From Pseudomonas brassicacearum (GTDB lineage: Bacteria; Pseudomonadota; Gammaproteobacteria; Pseudomonadales; Pseudomonadaceae), in the NCBI RefSeq assembly GCF_003732265.1, contig NZ_MOBK01000001.1:496001-560000 (forward strand): 64,000 nt of DNA. Reading direction: 5' to 3'. Shown here one piece after another: positions 8,693-16,179 of this stretch. Under the pieces are notes generated by a model, which saw nothing but the letters and a program-made list of their open reading frames with translations, had not been told where the DNA came from and searched no databases. The first letter of the stretch is position 1; the number at the start of each line of letters is the position of its first letter. The translations under genes and the position numbers were made by a program.

Positions 8693-8780
8693 GGAGGTGT
8701 GGCCGAGTGGTTTAAGGCAACGGTCTTGAAAACCGTCGACTGTAACAGGTCCATGAGTTCGAATCCCATCGCCTCCGCCA
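8693..8780 (+). tRNA. tRNA-Ser (anticodon UGA)
   Basis: 88 bases including an encoded CCA. Acceptor stem GGAGGTG pairs with CGCCTCC (one GT), the D-arm begins GCCGAGTGG, the anticodon loop is CTTGAAA (anticodon TGA, reads UCA), a long variable arm follows as expected for class II tRNA, and the T-arm carries GTTCGAATC. The 3' half of this gene and its terminator are repeated in degraded form at about 12.9 and 14.7 kb, marking it as an insertion target. Confidence 0.97.
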
Positions 8781-8790
8781 TATTTGTACC

Positions 8791-8824
8791 GACAAAGCCC
8801 TGATTATTCAGGGCTTTGTCGTTT
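8791..8824 (+). terminator. Intrinsic terminator of tRNA-Ser
   Basis: Perfect 13-base-pair stem (gacaaagccctga with its complement at 8808-8820) around loop ttat. Degraded copies of this exact module lie at about 12920 and 14690. Confidence 0.9.
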
Positions 8825-9373
8825 CTGGGGTTTGAACACTCAATTCGGCTGGAGCGGTGCATTTGTGAAACCACTGGCGGGAATCAGCCCCACGCAGCGC
8901 GAATTTACAGTCCATTGCCCACCATCCCGCCGTCCCTCTGAATGATCGCGATCTTCACTCTTGATGCTCAAGCAGTACTCTTTGGCGATGCTGACTGCGG
9001 GCAGGCTAACTGTTCAATGACATTAACGGTCATCAACCCCGTGTACCTTGAGAGGCACCTAACCTAGTTGGATCTCAGGCTTCAGGAGACACCTGAGCGG
9101 ATACGAAATGTTTCACACTTATGCTAGACGTATTTGTTCTGTATGATTCTGGAGCCAAAACGCACTCGAATAACAATGAACACGCTCAGTCAAGAGAGGG
9201 ATTGATCAGAGAGAAAAGGTACCGTTGAAACGGACTCGCCCCCGAAAATCCATCAGCCTCATGCCTTCCAATTCTCCATACCCTTTTTTTGACGAGCCCG
9301 GCCCGTAGCAAGCCCTAACCCACCTTGCTGCGCGTGTCAACTTATGATTGGACAGACTAATGATATTTAAGAC
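8825..9373. other. Non-coding stretch between tRNA-Ser and the glycosylation cassette
   Basis: About 550 bases with no convincing reading frame. Probably contains the promoter of the cassette, though no clear sigma-70 hexamer pair stands out. Less GC-rich than the chromosome on either side, in line with acquired DNA. Confidence 0.5.
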
Positions 9374-9385
9374 ACCGGAGGCAAA

Positions 9386-9751
9386 ATGAAGATTGCCCAC
9401 ATTTTCCTCCTGCTACTCTTCGCTGTTGGCATGGGCTTTGGTCAACTGCTGCTCAAGTTTGCTGCGCAACGGCAGGTACCCAATGTAGAACAAGACCTTG
9501 TTATGCGTCTGCTTACAATGGTCTTCGACTGGCCCTTTGTCCTGGGTGCCGCCTGGTATGCATTAATGCTGGTTTACTGGGTATGGTTGCTGACCTTTCT
9601 GCCCCTTTCTCGCGCCTATCCCTTCACCCTTGTCAGTTTGGCAGTGGCGGCAGTCGGCAGTTCGATATTCTTCCAGGAACAACTTTCCGCACGTTTCGGG
9701 CTAGGGTTGTTGGTCATTGCTGCAGGCCTTCTATTAGTTGCGGCGGAGTAA
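9386..9751 (+). CDS. Small EmrE/ArnE-like four-helix membrane protein
   Basis: 121 residues, GGAGG 6 bases before the ATG. Four hydrophobic segments; 'GMGFGQLLLKFAAQR' at the first helix and 'PLSRAYPFTLVSLAVAAVGSSIFFQEQLS' near helix 3-4 are the small-multidrug-resistance/EamA half-transporter pattern also used by ArnE/ArnF flippase subunits for undecaprenyl-phosphate-linked sugars. First gene of a four-gene run with a GT2 enzyme, a DUF2304-type protein and a large membrane protein. By position and size it takes the role that GtrA plays in Gtr glycosylation clusters, i.e. flipping a lipid-linked sugar (inference). Confidence 0.8.
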   Translation: MKIAHIFLLLLFAVGMGFGQLLLKFAAQRQVPNVEQDLVMRLLTMVFDWPFVLGAAWYALMLVYWVWLLTFLPLSRAYPFTLVSLAVAAVGSSIFFQEQLSARFGLGLLVIAAGLLLVAAE

Positions 9752-9754
9752 GTA

Positions 9755-10444
9755 ATGCATAAGATTAACAAGCCAAATGTTTGGGTAGTAATAGCCGCCT
9801 TCGAGGAAGGGTCTGTCATCGCCGAAACCGTTACAACGCTGCTGCAACATGTCGACAACATCATTGTTGTTGATGACTGTTCACGCGACAAGACTGCTGC
9901 CATTGCTTTTGCTGCTGGCGCACATGTCCTGTCTCACCCGATCAATCTCGGTCAAGGTGCCGCACTTCAAACCGGTATCACTTACGCATTGCAACAGGGC
10001 GGCGAAACGATCGTCACCTTCGATGCTGATGGTCAACATGACGCTCGCGAGATTGCCCCGATGTTGGAGGCCCTCGAGACAAGCGACGCCGACCTGGTAT
10101 TGGGTAGTCGTTTCCTCGGCAAGACCAAAAACATTTCCACGCGACGCCGACTATTGCTGGGCGCCGCGCTGTTTTATACACGGGTTACGGCACGCATAAA
10201 GATTACCGATGTACACAATGGCTTTCGCGTCCTGACCCGCAAGTTCTGCGAGACATTCGAATTCCAGCAGAACCGAATGGCCCACGCCTCGGAAATCCTG
10301 GACCATATCGCGGTACATCGCACCCCGTTCATCGAGTTCCCAGTGACCATTACCTACACTGACTATTCGATACGCAAAGGACAAAAAGGGATTAACGCGA
10401 TTCGCATCTTGATGGAACTTTTGATGGGGAGGATTTCTAAATGA
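9755..10444 (+). CDS. Family 2 glycosyltransferase, dolichyl/polyprenyl-phosphate sugar synthase type
   Basis: 229 residues, GT-A fold: 'VWVVIAAFEEGSVI', 'NIIVVDDCSRDKT' (DD at 40-41), 'NLGQGAALQTGI', then the metal/nucleotide-sugar motif 'TFDADGQHD' with DAD at 90-92 and 'DLVLGSRFLG'. No C-terminal membrane helices, so it is the short DPM1-like form rather than GtrB, which has two. It should move a sugar from a nucleotide donor to polyprenyl phosphate on the cytoplasmic face. Follows the EmrE-like gene by 3 bases and overlaps the next gene by four (ATGA). Confidence 0.9.
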   Translation: MHKINKPNVWVVIAAFEEGSVIAETVTTLLQHVDNIIVVDDCSRDKTAAIAFAAGAHVLSHPINLGQGAALQTGITYALQQGGETIVTFDADGQHDAREIAPMLEALETSDADLVLGSRFLGKTKNISTRRRLLLGAALFYTRVTARIKITDVHNGFRVLTRKFCETFEFQQNRMAHASEILDHIAVHRTPFIEFPVTITYTDYSIRKGQKGINAIRILMELLMGRISK

Positions 10445-10773
10445 TCTTCAACTTTTTTCTCGCCGCCGTGTTCCTGTTCATGGCCATCTATATCTTTGTC
10501 TTCATCAAACAACCTGCGACACGCTGGCTACTGTGTACCGCTTATCTTGGTGCTATTTACTTTGTCTGGAATCCCGACGCCACTACTACTATCGCGCACT
10601 ACTTCGGTATCGGCAGAGGCCTGGATTTTTTCTTGATCCTTCTGTCCGTTACGATCGTTAACGCTTTGGTCCTTGTTCTTCGACACCTCCACGCGCAACA
10701 GAGACAACTGACCAAGCTAGCCCGTCAATTCGCGCTGCAAAACGCCCGTCCGCGAACAGACCTAAAACAATAA
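10441..10773 (+). CDS. DUF2304-type small membrane protein
   Basis: 110 residues with three hydrophobic segments and a basic C-terminal tail beginning 'LRHLHAQQRQLTKLARQ' that may form a coiled coil. Size, topology and its ATGA overlap with a GT2 gene match DUF2304, a family repeatedly found beside polyprenyl-phosphate glycosyltransferases and thought to be a membrane anchor or partner for soluble GT2 enzymes. Here it would supply the membrane anchor missing from the short GT2 upstream (inference). Confidence 0.75.
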   Translation: MIFNFFLAAVFLFMAIYIFVFIKQPATRWLLCTAYLGAIYFVWNPDATTTIAHYFGIGRGLDFFLILLSVTIVNALVLVLRHLHAQQRQLTKLARQFALQNARPRTDLKQ

Positions 10774-10783
10774 GCGAATATCC

Positions 10784-12871
10784 ATGACATCTCCTGCCAA
10801 ATTTTTTCGACTGATGGCTCCCGGTTATTGGTTGGCGGCTGCACTGGCCACAATCCTCATTGTCCTGTCGCTGGACCTCGGACATGAGCACACGGTGTAT
10901 CGCGTCAGCATCACTCCAGTTGCAGGGCAGGAGGGCGACGTACGTCTGGTGCTGTTTGGAAAAAGTTACGAACAGTACCTGACAGAACGCAAGCTTGATG
11001 TGCCGGATGGCTGGCAGGTTACCCAACTGGTTGACGCGACGATTCTGCAATCTGCCGGGCCCGTAAAACCTCTCGTTATCACGACCGAAGATGAACCCGT
11101 CCGGGTCTTTCTCCTTCGTCACCCCCAAGGTGCAATAGCCAACATCAGTAACGAGGCCGGTAGCCAGCAAGAAGTCGTCTTAAAAGCGCCTGCCGAATCA
11201 TTCTGGCCATTGGTTGTTGGCGGCCCCGAGTCAACACTAGCCTATTCAATCAAAGCTCCGATTTACCATTCATACTGGTTTGTCGCGGCCGCTGTCGTAT
11301 TTTCCTTACTGGCATTTATCGCTCTGCGGATCACTCGCAAGCAATGCGACGAACTGACAGTCAGCTACCAGCCTCGGGGCTGGGAAATCGTAGCCATCGC
11401 TCTGCCACTGTTATTGTCCACGGGTGTAACTTTGCTTGCCTTCTTTCCGGGCAATGTAAGTTACGACGGTTCACTACAGTGGGTACAAGCTGCAGAACGC
11501 GGGGAGTTGACCGCGACGATCGGCTATCCAACAACCTACCTCATGCGCCTGTTTACGTTCATTAGCAATTCGCCCCTGCCGCTTCTCGTCTTTCAAAGTT
11601 CTTTAGCCGCTCTGGGCGTAGCGCTCGTGTTGCACGAACTAAGGTACCGCGGTGTTCCGTTCTTCTGGACCTTTATCGTAGTCTTGGCCATGGCCTTGAC
11701 CCCGCAGTACCCGACCTTCTTCACGGGCTTGGGCAAAGATGCACTCTGCACGATGGGCATGCTCTTTTTCATTTGGACGTTACTGGCGTTATTCCGTCAA
11801 ACCGATAAAACACGACCTTCGCCACGCCTGTTAATCGCGTTTGTCGGTTGGGGTTTATTCGCAGGTCTAATGCGCTTCAATGCCATGCCCGTTATCTTGT
11901 CCGTCACGATACTGGCACTTGCGTTGCTTTTTTACCGCTCCAGAGATCGACGCTTGGTTGCGGCGGGACTGATGTTTCTCGCTGGCATTTTCGTCCTGCC
12001 ACAGACTCTGGGGACAATGGCACACCGTGAAAATTACGAATACAACCAGAACCTTAACGAGTTCTCTACTGACGGACTTCCGCTGGGCACCTTCGCCACG
12101 GCGTACATCTATCATCTGTTCGGGGCAGCCATAGCCACGGGCATACCAATCCCCGCCGAAAGCTCCGCATTGTTCTATTCGATCGCGCCTCGCGAGGCGT
12201 GGTCCACCTACGACTGCAACATGACCGACACGACATTCAGCGGCGTCAACAAGGGCATACTTCTTAATTCTCTTGACTATGCGGACTACTTGAAAAAACA
12301 CCAGGTGGAAATGCTTCAGGCAATCATCGGCCTGGTACGTCAGCACCCCGATCTCTTGCTCCAGCGACAGGCGTGCATTACCCAAGTCATGTGGCACACC
12401 GGTTTCGGCCAACTGCCGTTCCAGACAACGGCCACGCTCGGATACGATAACGTCGACAAACGTTTTCTGGCATTGGCAGGCGAAAGCAGGAGTTTTTGGC
12501 CGCAACTGCGTGAATCACTCGAAACCTACAAAAAGTGGACTGAAGGTCAGTATTGGTTCTGGTTATTCTGGAGACCCGCGTTGTTGCTCGGCCTAGGTTT
12601 CTTCGTCGTCGGGATTTACATCGCTCGCACGAAGGACCTTGGGTTATTGTTAGTCGCGCTGGTACCGCTTACTTCAATACTGCTGCTTCTACTCATTATC
12701 CCTTTTCCGGCCTACCGCTATACCTACCCATGTGTATTGATCCTGACGCTGCTTGGGACCCTGGCGTTCTCTCGCCTACCCTCCTGCAGGGTCTCGCCCG
12801 GCAATCTGCCTGAGAAATCGCCACCTCAAACGATAACCGAAATGTCGAGCAGGCCAGTGGAGGCTCCTTAG
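10784..12871 (+). CDS. Large polytopic membrane protein, probable GT-C-type glycosyltransferase
   Basis: 695 residues. One N-terminal helix, an extracytoplasmic domain of about 150 residues, then a second helix and ten or so membrane segments, with a loop 'FPGNVSYDGSLQWVQAAERGE' early in the multi-helix part (Asp in the first periplasmic loop, as in GT-C enzymes) and 'GLGKDALCTMGM' further on. I do not recognise a named family. As the last gene of a run with a flippase-like protein, a polyprenyl-phosphate sugar synthase and a DUF2304 protein, it is best explained as the transferase that passes the flipped sugar to a surface polymer or protein. Followed by a perfect terminator. Confidence 0.7.
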   Translation: MTSPAKFFRLMAPGYWLAAALATILIVLSLDLGHEHTVYRVSITPVAGQEGDVRLVLFGKSYEQYLTERKLDVPDGWQVTQLVDATILQSAGPVKPLVITTEDEPVRVFLLRHPQGAIANISNEAGSQQEVVLKAPAESFWPLVVGGPESTLAYSIKAPIYHSYWFVAAAVVFSLLAFIALRITRKQCDELTVSYQPRGWEIVAIALPLLLSTGVTLLAFFPGNVSYDGSLQWVQAAERGELTATIGYPTTYLMRLFTFISNSPLPLLVFQSSLAALGVALVLHELRYRGVPFFWTFIVVLAMALTPQYPTFFTGLGKDALCTMGMLFFIWTLLALFRQTDKTRPSPRLLIAFVGWGLFAGLMRFNAMPVILSVTILALALLFYRSRDRRLVAAGLMFLAGIFVLPQTLGTMAHRENYEYNQNLNEFSTDGLPLGTFATAYIYHLFGAAIATGIPIPAESSALFYSIAPREAWSTYDCNMTDTTFSGVNKGILLNSLDYADYLKKHQVEMLQAIIGLVRQHPDLLLQRQACITQVMWHTGFGQLPFQTTATLGYDNVDKRFLALAGESRSFWPQLRESLETYKKWTEGQYWFWLFWRPALLLGLGFFVVGIYIARTKDLGLLLVALVPLTSILLLLLIIPFPAYRYTYPCVLILTLLGTLAFSRLPSCRVSPGNLPEKSPPQTITEMSSRPVEAP

Positions 12872-12897
12872 TGGTTTACTAAGTCAGCTCGAAGCTG

Positions 12898-12956
12898 AGA
12901 ACTCCGCCATCGCTATAAAACAAAGCCCCGACTTTTCGGGGCTTTGTCATTTCCGG
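12898..12956 (+). repeat. Decayed copy of tRNA-Ser 3' end plus terminator (copy B)
   Basis: From about 12889 the sequence follows the tRNA T-loop/acceptor end in outline (agctcgaa... then actccgccat matching cctccgccat), and after a 9-base gap repeats the terminator module (acaaagcccc-ga ... ggggctttgt) and its trailing tttc-gg. The hairpin itself, 12920-12947, is a perfect 12-base-pair stem with loop cttt and still serves as terminator for the glycosylation cassette. Interpreted as a remnant attachment site. Confidence 0.65.
12920..12950 (+). terminator. Intrinsic terminator of the glycosylation cassette
   Basis: Perfect 12-base-pair stem acaaagccccga around cttt, 49 bases after the last gene of the cassette. 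Confidence 0.85.
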
Positions 12957-13268
12957 CCGTTGTTGCCTGAGTCGCTAGGCAACAGCGCCGTCGGGGCCAT
13001 GGCAACCCGATTAATCCAACACCCATATCGGCACGGCGTGAAGCTTTCGTCTGAGAACTGGGGCTGGTTTCCCGATCTATCACCGTGATCAAAGAGGCCA
13101 CGTGAATGTTAATCCTGAGTGCGCCAAATGCGTGTTGACCCACTGCTCGGCTGAAGGTACCGTTTCAGCACATTAAGAGTTTCACCAATGGCGAACCTGA
13201 CCGACATTTTAGAAGCCCCGCCAGAGGAATCTGCCGGGGCTTTGTCGGCTTTGGCTACGGAGAAGATT
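12951..13268. other. Non-coding stretch with a second hairpin
   Basis: About 320 bases without a supported gene. A GC-rich hairpin with stem agccccg/cggggct lies at 13212-13242, followed by tttgtcg; it sits immediately upstream of the small Cys protein gene and could be a terminator remnant or an attenuator. Low certainty. Confidence 0.45.
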
Positions 13269-13484
13269 ATGTCCAGAGCACAACGCCGACACGATACACG
13301 ACGCCTCAAGTCTCGCTTTTTTGCAAAACAGCGGGCTTATGAATGCTGGACAACCAGCGAAAAAAACGCCGGTATTTTTGCCAACCACGGGAAGGTGTGT
13401 TCTTGCCGGATGTGCGGTAATCCCAGAAAACTGGGGTTACTCACGATGCAGGAGCTACGGGCTGACTCAACGATTCAGGAATGA
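13269..13484 (+). CDS. Small Cys-rich (CSCxMCGNPR) protein
   Basis: 71 residues from ATG 13269 with GGAG upstream; the frame opens earlier (13188) but that part overlaps a hairpin and looks non-coding. Very basic N-terminus (MSRAQRRHDTRRLKSRFF), an aromatic linker, then 'GKVCSCRMCGNPRK' (Cys 44, 46, 49) and 'LTMQELRAD'. This pattern recurs in short orphan proteins of many bacteria; the three Cys and nearby His suggest a metal or nucleic-acid-binding knuckle. Function unknown. Lies between the two decayed tRNA-end copies, hence in the second insertion. Confidence 0.7.
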   Translation: MSRAQRRHDTRRLKSRFFAKQRAYECWTTSEKNAGIFANHGKVCSCRMCGNPRKLGLLTMQELRADSTIQE

Positions 13485-13575
13485 ATATAAAGCCAGCCCG
13501 CAGAGGGTGATGCCGCGCTGCCAGGATGATTGCACTGATGTAGCGCTGCAGAACTCGGAGGCTTTGGAAAAGTGG

Positions 13576-13860
13576 CTAGATCGTTAGCTCTTTGTTTAGG
13601 TTACCCATCACAAATGCATAAGCGTCTGGTGATGTGAAAAAAGAGTGCCACGCATAGGGTGCTCTGAAGTAAGTTTGATTCCCCGACCGCCAGATAACGA
13701 CGACATGCCCCGCGAGACTTGCGCCGGAAGCCGCTAACTGAAACGTCCTTATAATCTCTTCTTGCGTATGGTTTGACTGACTGCCGAATGAAGCGTTCAG
13801 CGGGAAAATAATCATGTTTTGCCCCCCCTGACGCACATGAGCGATGAGGTACTTTGCCAT
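13576..13860 (-). CDS. Hypothetical small protein
   Basis: 94 residues; a repeated AAGGAGAAGGAG runs almost into the ATG at 13860, an unusually strong ribosome site. No signal peptide or membrane helix. Sequence alternates short hydrophobic strands ('YLIAHVRQGGQNMIIFPLNASFG', 'GASLAGHVVVIWRSGNQTYF' when split) with 'APYAWHSFF' and ends 'NLNKELTI', which suggests a small alpha/beta fold. I do not recognise a function, though similar short proteins occur in other pseudomonads. Located in the accessory block behind tRNA-Ser. Confidence 0.65.
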   Translation of the reverse strand: MAKYLIAHVRQGGQNMIIFPLNASFGSQSNHTQEEIIRTFQLAASGASLAGHVVVIWRSGNQTYFRAPYAWHSFFTSPDAYAFVMGNLNKELTI

Positions 13861-14032
13861 CTCCTTCTCCTTGAATTGCTACCGCTACTGTTTGCCCTTG
13901 CGAATTCAAGGGCGTGGGTACGCTACAGATTTAAGTACGATCGCCCATTGATACAGATGACGAAAGAACATGGTCCCAACAACTAACTAAAGGTGTATCA
14001 GGACCTCTAGCCTCCCGAGTGACGACCCATTA

Positions 14033-14314
14033 TTAGAACCGGACATTGTATTTGTTGCTGGCAATATTCAGCGTCACCATAACTCTTACAGCGTTATCAC
14101 CGAAAAACTTCCGAACAACGCCGTCATAGACACAAAGTACAGCCCCTTCATTCGACACATATGAACTACCGTTATTCACCAACATTAAGTTGTACACGCC
14201 GTAACTACGCGTGACATCTGGCTTGAGTCCATTGCAAATGGCAAGGTGGTCAGGTTCGCCAGCACTTGCCATAATAGGTGCAAGCAGGGCCAGCAGGATG
14301 ACTAGTTTTATCAC
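14033..14314 (-). CDS. Hypothetical secreted small protein
   Basis: 93 residues, GTG start at 14314 with AAAGGCGAG upstream. A clean signal peptide (MIKLVILLALLAPIMASAGEP) predicts a periplasmic product of about 75 residues containing two Cys (in 'LAICNG' and 'AVLCVYDG') that could form a disulfide. No family recognised. AT-richer than the flanking core genes; part of the accessory block. Confidence 0.6.
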   Translation of the reverse strand: MIKLVILLALLAPIMASAGEPDHLAICNGLKPDVTRSYGVYNLMLVNNGSSYVSNEGAVLCVYDGVVRKFFGDNAVRVMVTLNIASNKYNVRF

Positions 14315-14499
14315 TTTGGCTCGCCTTTAACGCACAGTGGTTTTATCTGACATGTTTGGTATTCAGCAATACTGCAAACATAACATTCACATAAATATAC
14401 ACTTCCACCCTGACGCCTTAACAAACGCAAGACACCAGTGATTTGATGGGATAAAGATCGATGGCGACGGATGGTAGTTTTGGCTTGACTGCCTGTCAA

Positions 14500-14863
14500 T
14501 ATGCGATATCTGCTAGCTTTTTTGCGGCATCAGATTTTATTAATTACAAAAACCGGCTGTTTAACCATTGAAAAATCAACAACAAATCCGACCAGGCAGC
14601 TAGGTTAATACAGCGTTTCAATCGACCACATTAGTAAAACCTCTAAACGGCGCAGGGGAATAAATGGCACGCCATCTCATGTACAACAAAACCCTGATTA
14701 TTCGGACTTTGTAGTTTCTGGCTTTTAGAAAACTCGCTCCGTCACCCGGCTACCCAAGCAACACAAATATTCCGGTTAATTCACCCCTCCTCAGCCCCCG
14801 CTAAGTTTCTTCCCATACCTTCTCCCCTGCGCACTTTCAGCGCTGCCCAGGAGAGGCCCTCAC
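14500..14863. other. Gene-free junction between accessory block and core operon
   Basis: No supported reading frame. AT-rich up to about 14640, then the degraded tRNA-end copy C, then GC-rich sequence leading into the next operon. Marks the likely right edge of the inserted DNA. Confidence 0.55.
14666..14728 (+). repeat. Decayed copy of tRNA-Ser 3' end plus terminator (copy C)
   Basis: Matches the tRNA-Ser region at about 8770-8828: cgccat, a short gap, gtac, then aaccctgattattc against aagccctgattattc, ctttgt, and gtttctgg. Roughly 36 of 42 positions agree from gtac onward. The hairpin is broken by substitutions, so it no longer looks like a working terminator. Interpreted as the distal attachment-site remnant of an island inserted at tRNA-Ser. 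Confidence 0.75.
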
Positions 14864-15628
14864 ATGAATTCCCCCACAGCCGGTTGGCTCAACAAAGTGC
14901 CCGAGGTGACGCTGTCGTTCTGGGTGATCAAGATTCTGTCGACCACCGTTGGTGAAACCGGCGCGGACTTCCTGGCCGTGGATGCCGGTTTCGGCGCCGG
15001 CTGGACCAGCATCGGCATGGCGTCGTTGTTGGCGATTGCGCTGTTCTGCCAGATGCGCACCAAAACCTACACGCCCTGGATCTATTGGCTCACGGTGGTG
15101 CTGGTGAGCATCGTCGGTACGCAGATCACCGATATTCTGACCGACGTCCTCGACGTCAGCCTCTACACCAGCACGGCGGTGTTTTCCGTTCTGTTAGCGA
15201 TCAATTTCCTGGCCTGGTACCGAATGGAGCACAGCCTGTCGATTCGTGAAATCGTCACGCCACGACGGGAGCTGTTCTATTGGGCGACGGTGCTCTGCAC
15301 GTTTGCCTTGGGAACGGCGGCCGGCGACCTCGCGACCGAAGCGCTGGGCCTGGGCTTCACCCTCGGCATTGTGATCTTCGGTGCCTTGATCATCGCCACG
15401 CTGGCGTCCTGGCGTATGGGCGGCAATGTGGTGCTGACCTTCTGGATCGCCTACATCCTGACCCGGCCTTTCGGCGCGTCCCTGGGCGATTTGTTGACTC
15501 AAGCCAAAACCTACGGCGGCCTCGGCATGGGCGCCGCCTGGACCAGTGCGATCTTCCTCAGCGTCATCTTTCTGCTGGTGGTCGTTGCTCAAATCAGCGT
15601 CGGCACCCGTAAATCCGTGACTCAGTAA
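14864..15628 (+). CDS. Fourfold-repeat membrane protein (COG4705-like)
   Basis: 254 residues, AGGAGAGG upstream. About eight hydrophobic segments. The sequence holds four repeats each containing W-x9-G-x4-D at exactly the same spacing: W20/G30/D35, W75/G85/D90, W140/G150/D155 and W194/G204/D209, followed each time by a hydrophobic residue and often T. The conserved Asp lies at a membrane helix end in each repeat, suggesting a fourfold pseudo-symmetric transporter or channel with acidic residues lining a path. It matches my memory of COG4705 membrane proteins, of unknown function. First gene of an operon-like run with a lipoprotein and a two-component system. Confidence 0.8.
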   Translation: MNSPTAGWLNKVPEVTLSFWVIKILSTTVGETGADFLAVDAGFGAGWTSIGMASLLAIALFCQMRTKTYTPWIYWLTVVLVSIVGTQITDILTDVLDVSLYTSTAVFSVLLAINFLAWYRMEHSLSIREIVTPRRELFYWATVLCTFALGTAAGDLATEALGLGFTLGIVIFGALIIATLASWRMGGNVVLTFWIAYILTRPFGASLGDLLTQAKTYGGLGMGAAWTSAIFLSVIFLLVVVAQISVGTRKSVTQ

Positions 15629-15656
15629 CCGTTAAAACGCCCATCAAGGAATCATC

Positions 15657-16094
15657 ATGCGCCACGTTCAAACCCTTATTCGTCATGCGGCCATTGTCTC
15701 GTCTATTTGTTTGCTAGGCATGATCGGCGGCTGCTCCAAGCCTGCCGACAAACCCGCCACAGGCGCTGCGTCGAGTTCGGTGAGCACCCCAAGTCAGTCG
15801 GGTACCAAACTGGGTGACCTGTCCGAGTTCCGTAATATCGCCGCCGACGTTGCCGCCCTGGTCGACAAGAATGATTTGCCCGGCGCCAAAACCCGGATCA
15901 AGGACCTGGAAACCTCCTGGGATTCCGCCGAAGCCGGCATCAAGCCTCGGGCCGCCAGCGACTGGCATGTGGTGGACAAAGCCATCGACCGGGCACTCGA
16001 CGCCTTGCGCGCCGGTAGCCCGAAGCAGGACGAATGCAAAGCCGCGATGGATGACTTGCTCAAAGCCTTCGACTCGATGAAAGGCAAGTCCTGA
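15657..16094 (+). CDS. Putative lipoprotein, hypothetical
   Basis: 145 residues. Signal segment with Cys about 26 in 'MIGGCSKPADK' (lipobox-like), a Ser/Thr/Ala linker, then a helical domain rich in charged residues ('FRNIAADVAALVDKNDLPGAK', split; 'TRIKDLETSWDSAEAG'; 'DWHVVDKAIDRALDALRAG'). Probably a helical bundle facing the periplasm. Position between the fourfold-repeat membrane protein and a response regulator/kinase pair suggests a sensing accessory role (inference). Confidence 0.75.
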   Translation: MRHVQTLIRHAAIVSSICLLGMIGGCSKPADKPATGAASSSVSTPSQSGTKLGDLSEFRNIAADVAALVDKNDLPGAKTRIKDLETSWDSAEAGIKPRAASDWHVVDKAIDRALDALRAGSPKQDECKAAMDDLLKAFDSMKGKS

Positions 16095-16179
16095 GCCGAC
16101 GGCGGACAAACCCCGGCACAGGTGCTTCAATACAGGCGCGACGGTCATGACCGCCGCGCCTTTTTTTGCGGAGCGGGAC

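Noticed and set aside
8943..8953. Paired GATC sites upstream of the glycosylation cassette
   Set aside because: Dam/OxyR phase switching of gtr operons is described in Salmonella, but pseudomonads usually lack Dam and no OxyR site is visible. Two GATCs alone are not evidence.
9206..9400. 64-residue minus-strand frame before the EmrE-like gene
   Set aside because: No ribosome site and overlap with the real start of the cassette.
14311..14499. 62-residue frame overlapping the secreted small protein
   Set aside because: TTG start without ribosome site, low-complexity basic composition; more likely chance.
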